64,000 nucleotides of DNA from Aphrophora alni (taxonomy: Eukaryota > Arthropoda > Insecta > Hemiptera > Aphrophoridae): NCBI GenBank assembly GCA_963513935.1, contig OY740776.1:11500724-11564723 (forward strand), given 5' to 3'. Shown in pieces: positions 63,786 through 64,000 of this stretch. The notes beneath the pieces were generated by a model that saw nothing but the letters and a program-made list of their open reading frames with translations, ran no database searches and was not told the origin of the DNA. Numbering within the stretch: the stretch's first letter is position 1; every line of letters begins with the position of its first letter. The position numbers were made by a program, and so were the translations under genes.

Positions 63786-64000
63786 GGTGTTTATAAATAA
63801 TGGTTTGTTTACTTTAAAACAGATAAGAGGAGATGTATCTGTGATGGGGTTCGGAGACACGCTCACCTCGGTTGCGACCTGGGATTACCGTGGTTGCGAC
63901 TTGGGTTTTGAGAAGAACCTCGGTCCCAACTGGATTCGAAAGTTCCCTGACAAGCAAGAAAGTCCTAGAGGTTTGATAAGTAAAAGTGAAACGCATCAAT
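63786..64000. other. Window end, coding sense uncertain
   Basis: The last 190 bp are GC-richer and open on both strands (plus GFGDTLTSVATWDYRGCDLG; minus a 61-codon ORF). GGTTGCGACCTGGG and GGTTGCGACTTGGG form a short tandem repeat at 63869-63906. The window edge prevents a decision. Confidence 0.25.

Overview
The window looks like gene-poor, AT-rich insect nuclear DNA. The evidence is the many (TTAGG)n blocks (the arthropod telomere motif, here interstitial), mariner-type transposase relics, 5'-truncated non-LTR retrotransposons with target-site duplications (TSDs), a tRNA-derived SINE family, a Penelope-like element (PLE) tail and many foldback or terminal-inverted-repeat (TIR) elements. 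No complete host protein gene is visible. The only candidates for host coding sequence are two short open stretches, at 8301-8486 (minus) and 63579-63785 (plus). Almost every long ORF in the window is chance, repeat-derived or a transposon relic.

Layout. 0-5.4 kb: SINE copies, a decayed mariner, and a LINE relic whose ORF2 holds a 104-bp satellite of about eleven copies. 5.4-13.5 kb: mostly unassigned AT-rich DNA, the 8.3-kb coding-like stretch, and a tandemly duplicated short inverted-repeat element, one copy of which carries a nested 410-bp insertion. 13.5-15.4 kb: direct repeats around an RNase H relic and a hammerhead-bearing foldback, then a LINE insertion with a 13-bp TSD. 17-22.5 kb: dispersed repeats, a hairpin minisatellite, a 111-bp triplicate and (CT)n. 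23.6-24.4 kb: a LINE fragment with a 14-bp TSD. 24.4-38 kb: old dispersed repeats, a 23-bp minisatellite with 115-bp higher-order structure, 160-bp tandem repeats and a 558-bp foldback. 38.6-46.2 kb: a TIR composite, foldbacks with hammerhead-like motifs, a PLE tail and a 2.6-kb tandem array. 46-64 kb: SINEs, a TIR element with a 7-bp TSD, more hammerhead-like motifs, a second internally deleted mariner, a 1.1-kb TIR element and degenerate TTAGG arrays.

The main result is a set of hammerhead-ribozyme-like sequences. The array at 43.64-46.23 kb has about 20 direct monomers of 125-128 bp. The consensus monomer carries a complete type I hammerhead fold: CTGAAGA core, a 5-bp helix II, GAA, a nearly self-complementary helix III of 8 nt, a UA cleavage site and a 5-bp helix I. 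At least six monomers keep every element, while others carry core or cleavage-site changes that should disable them. Related motifs occur singly or as inverted pairs at 14.55, 40.57/40.87, 40.99/41.40, 49.86, 51.32/51.47, 54.50 and 55.50 kb, with weaker ones at 59.49 and 61.42 kb. One inverted pair flanks a peptide that looks like the C-terminus of a PLE GIY-YIG endonuclease. This fits PLE terminal repeats plus a non-autonomous, retrozyme-like satellite, which seems to be the most interesting system here.
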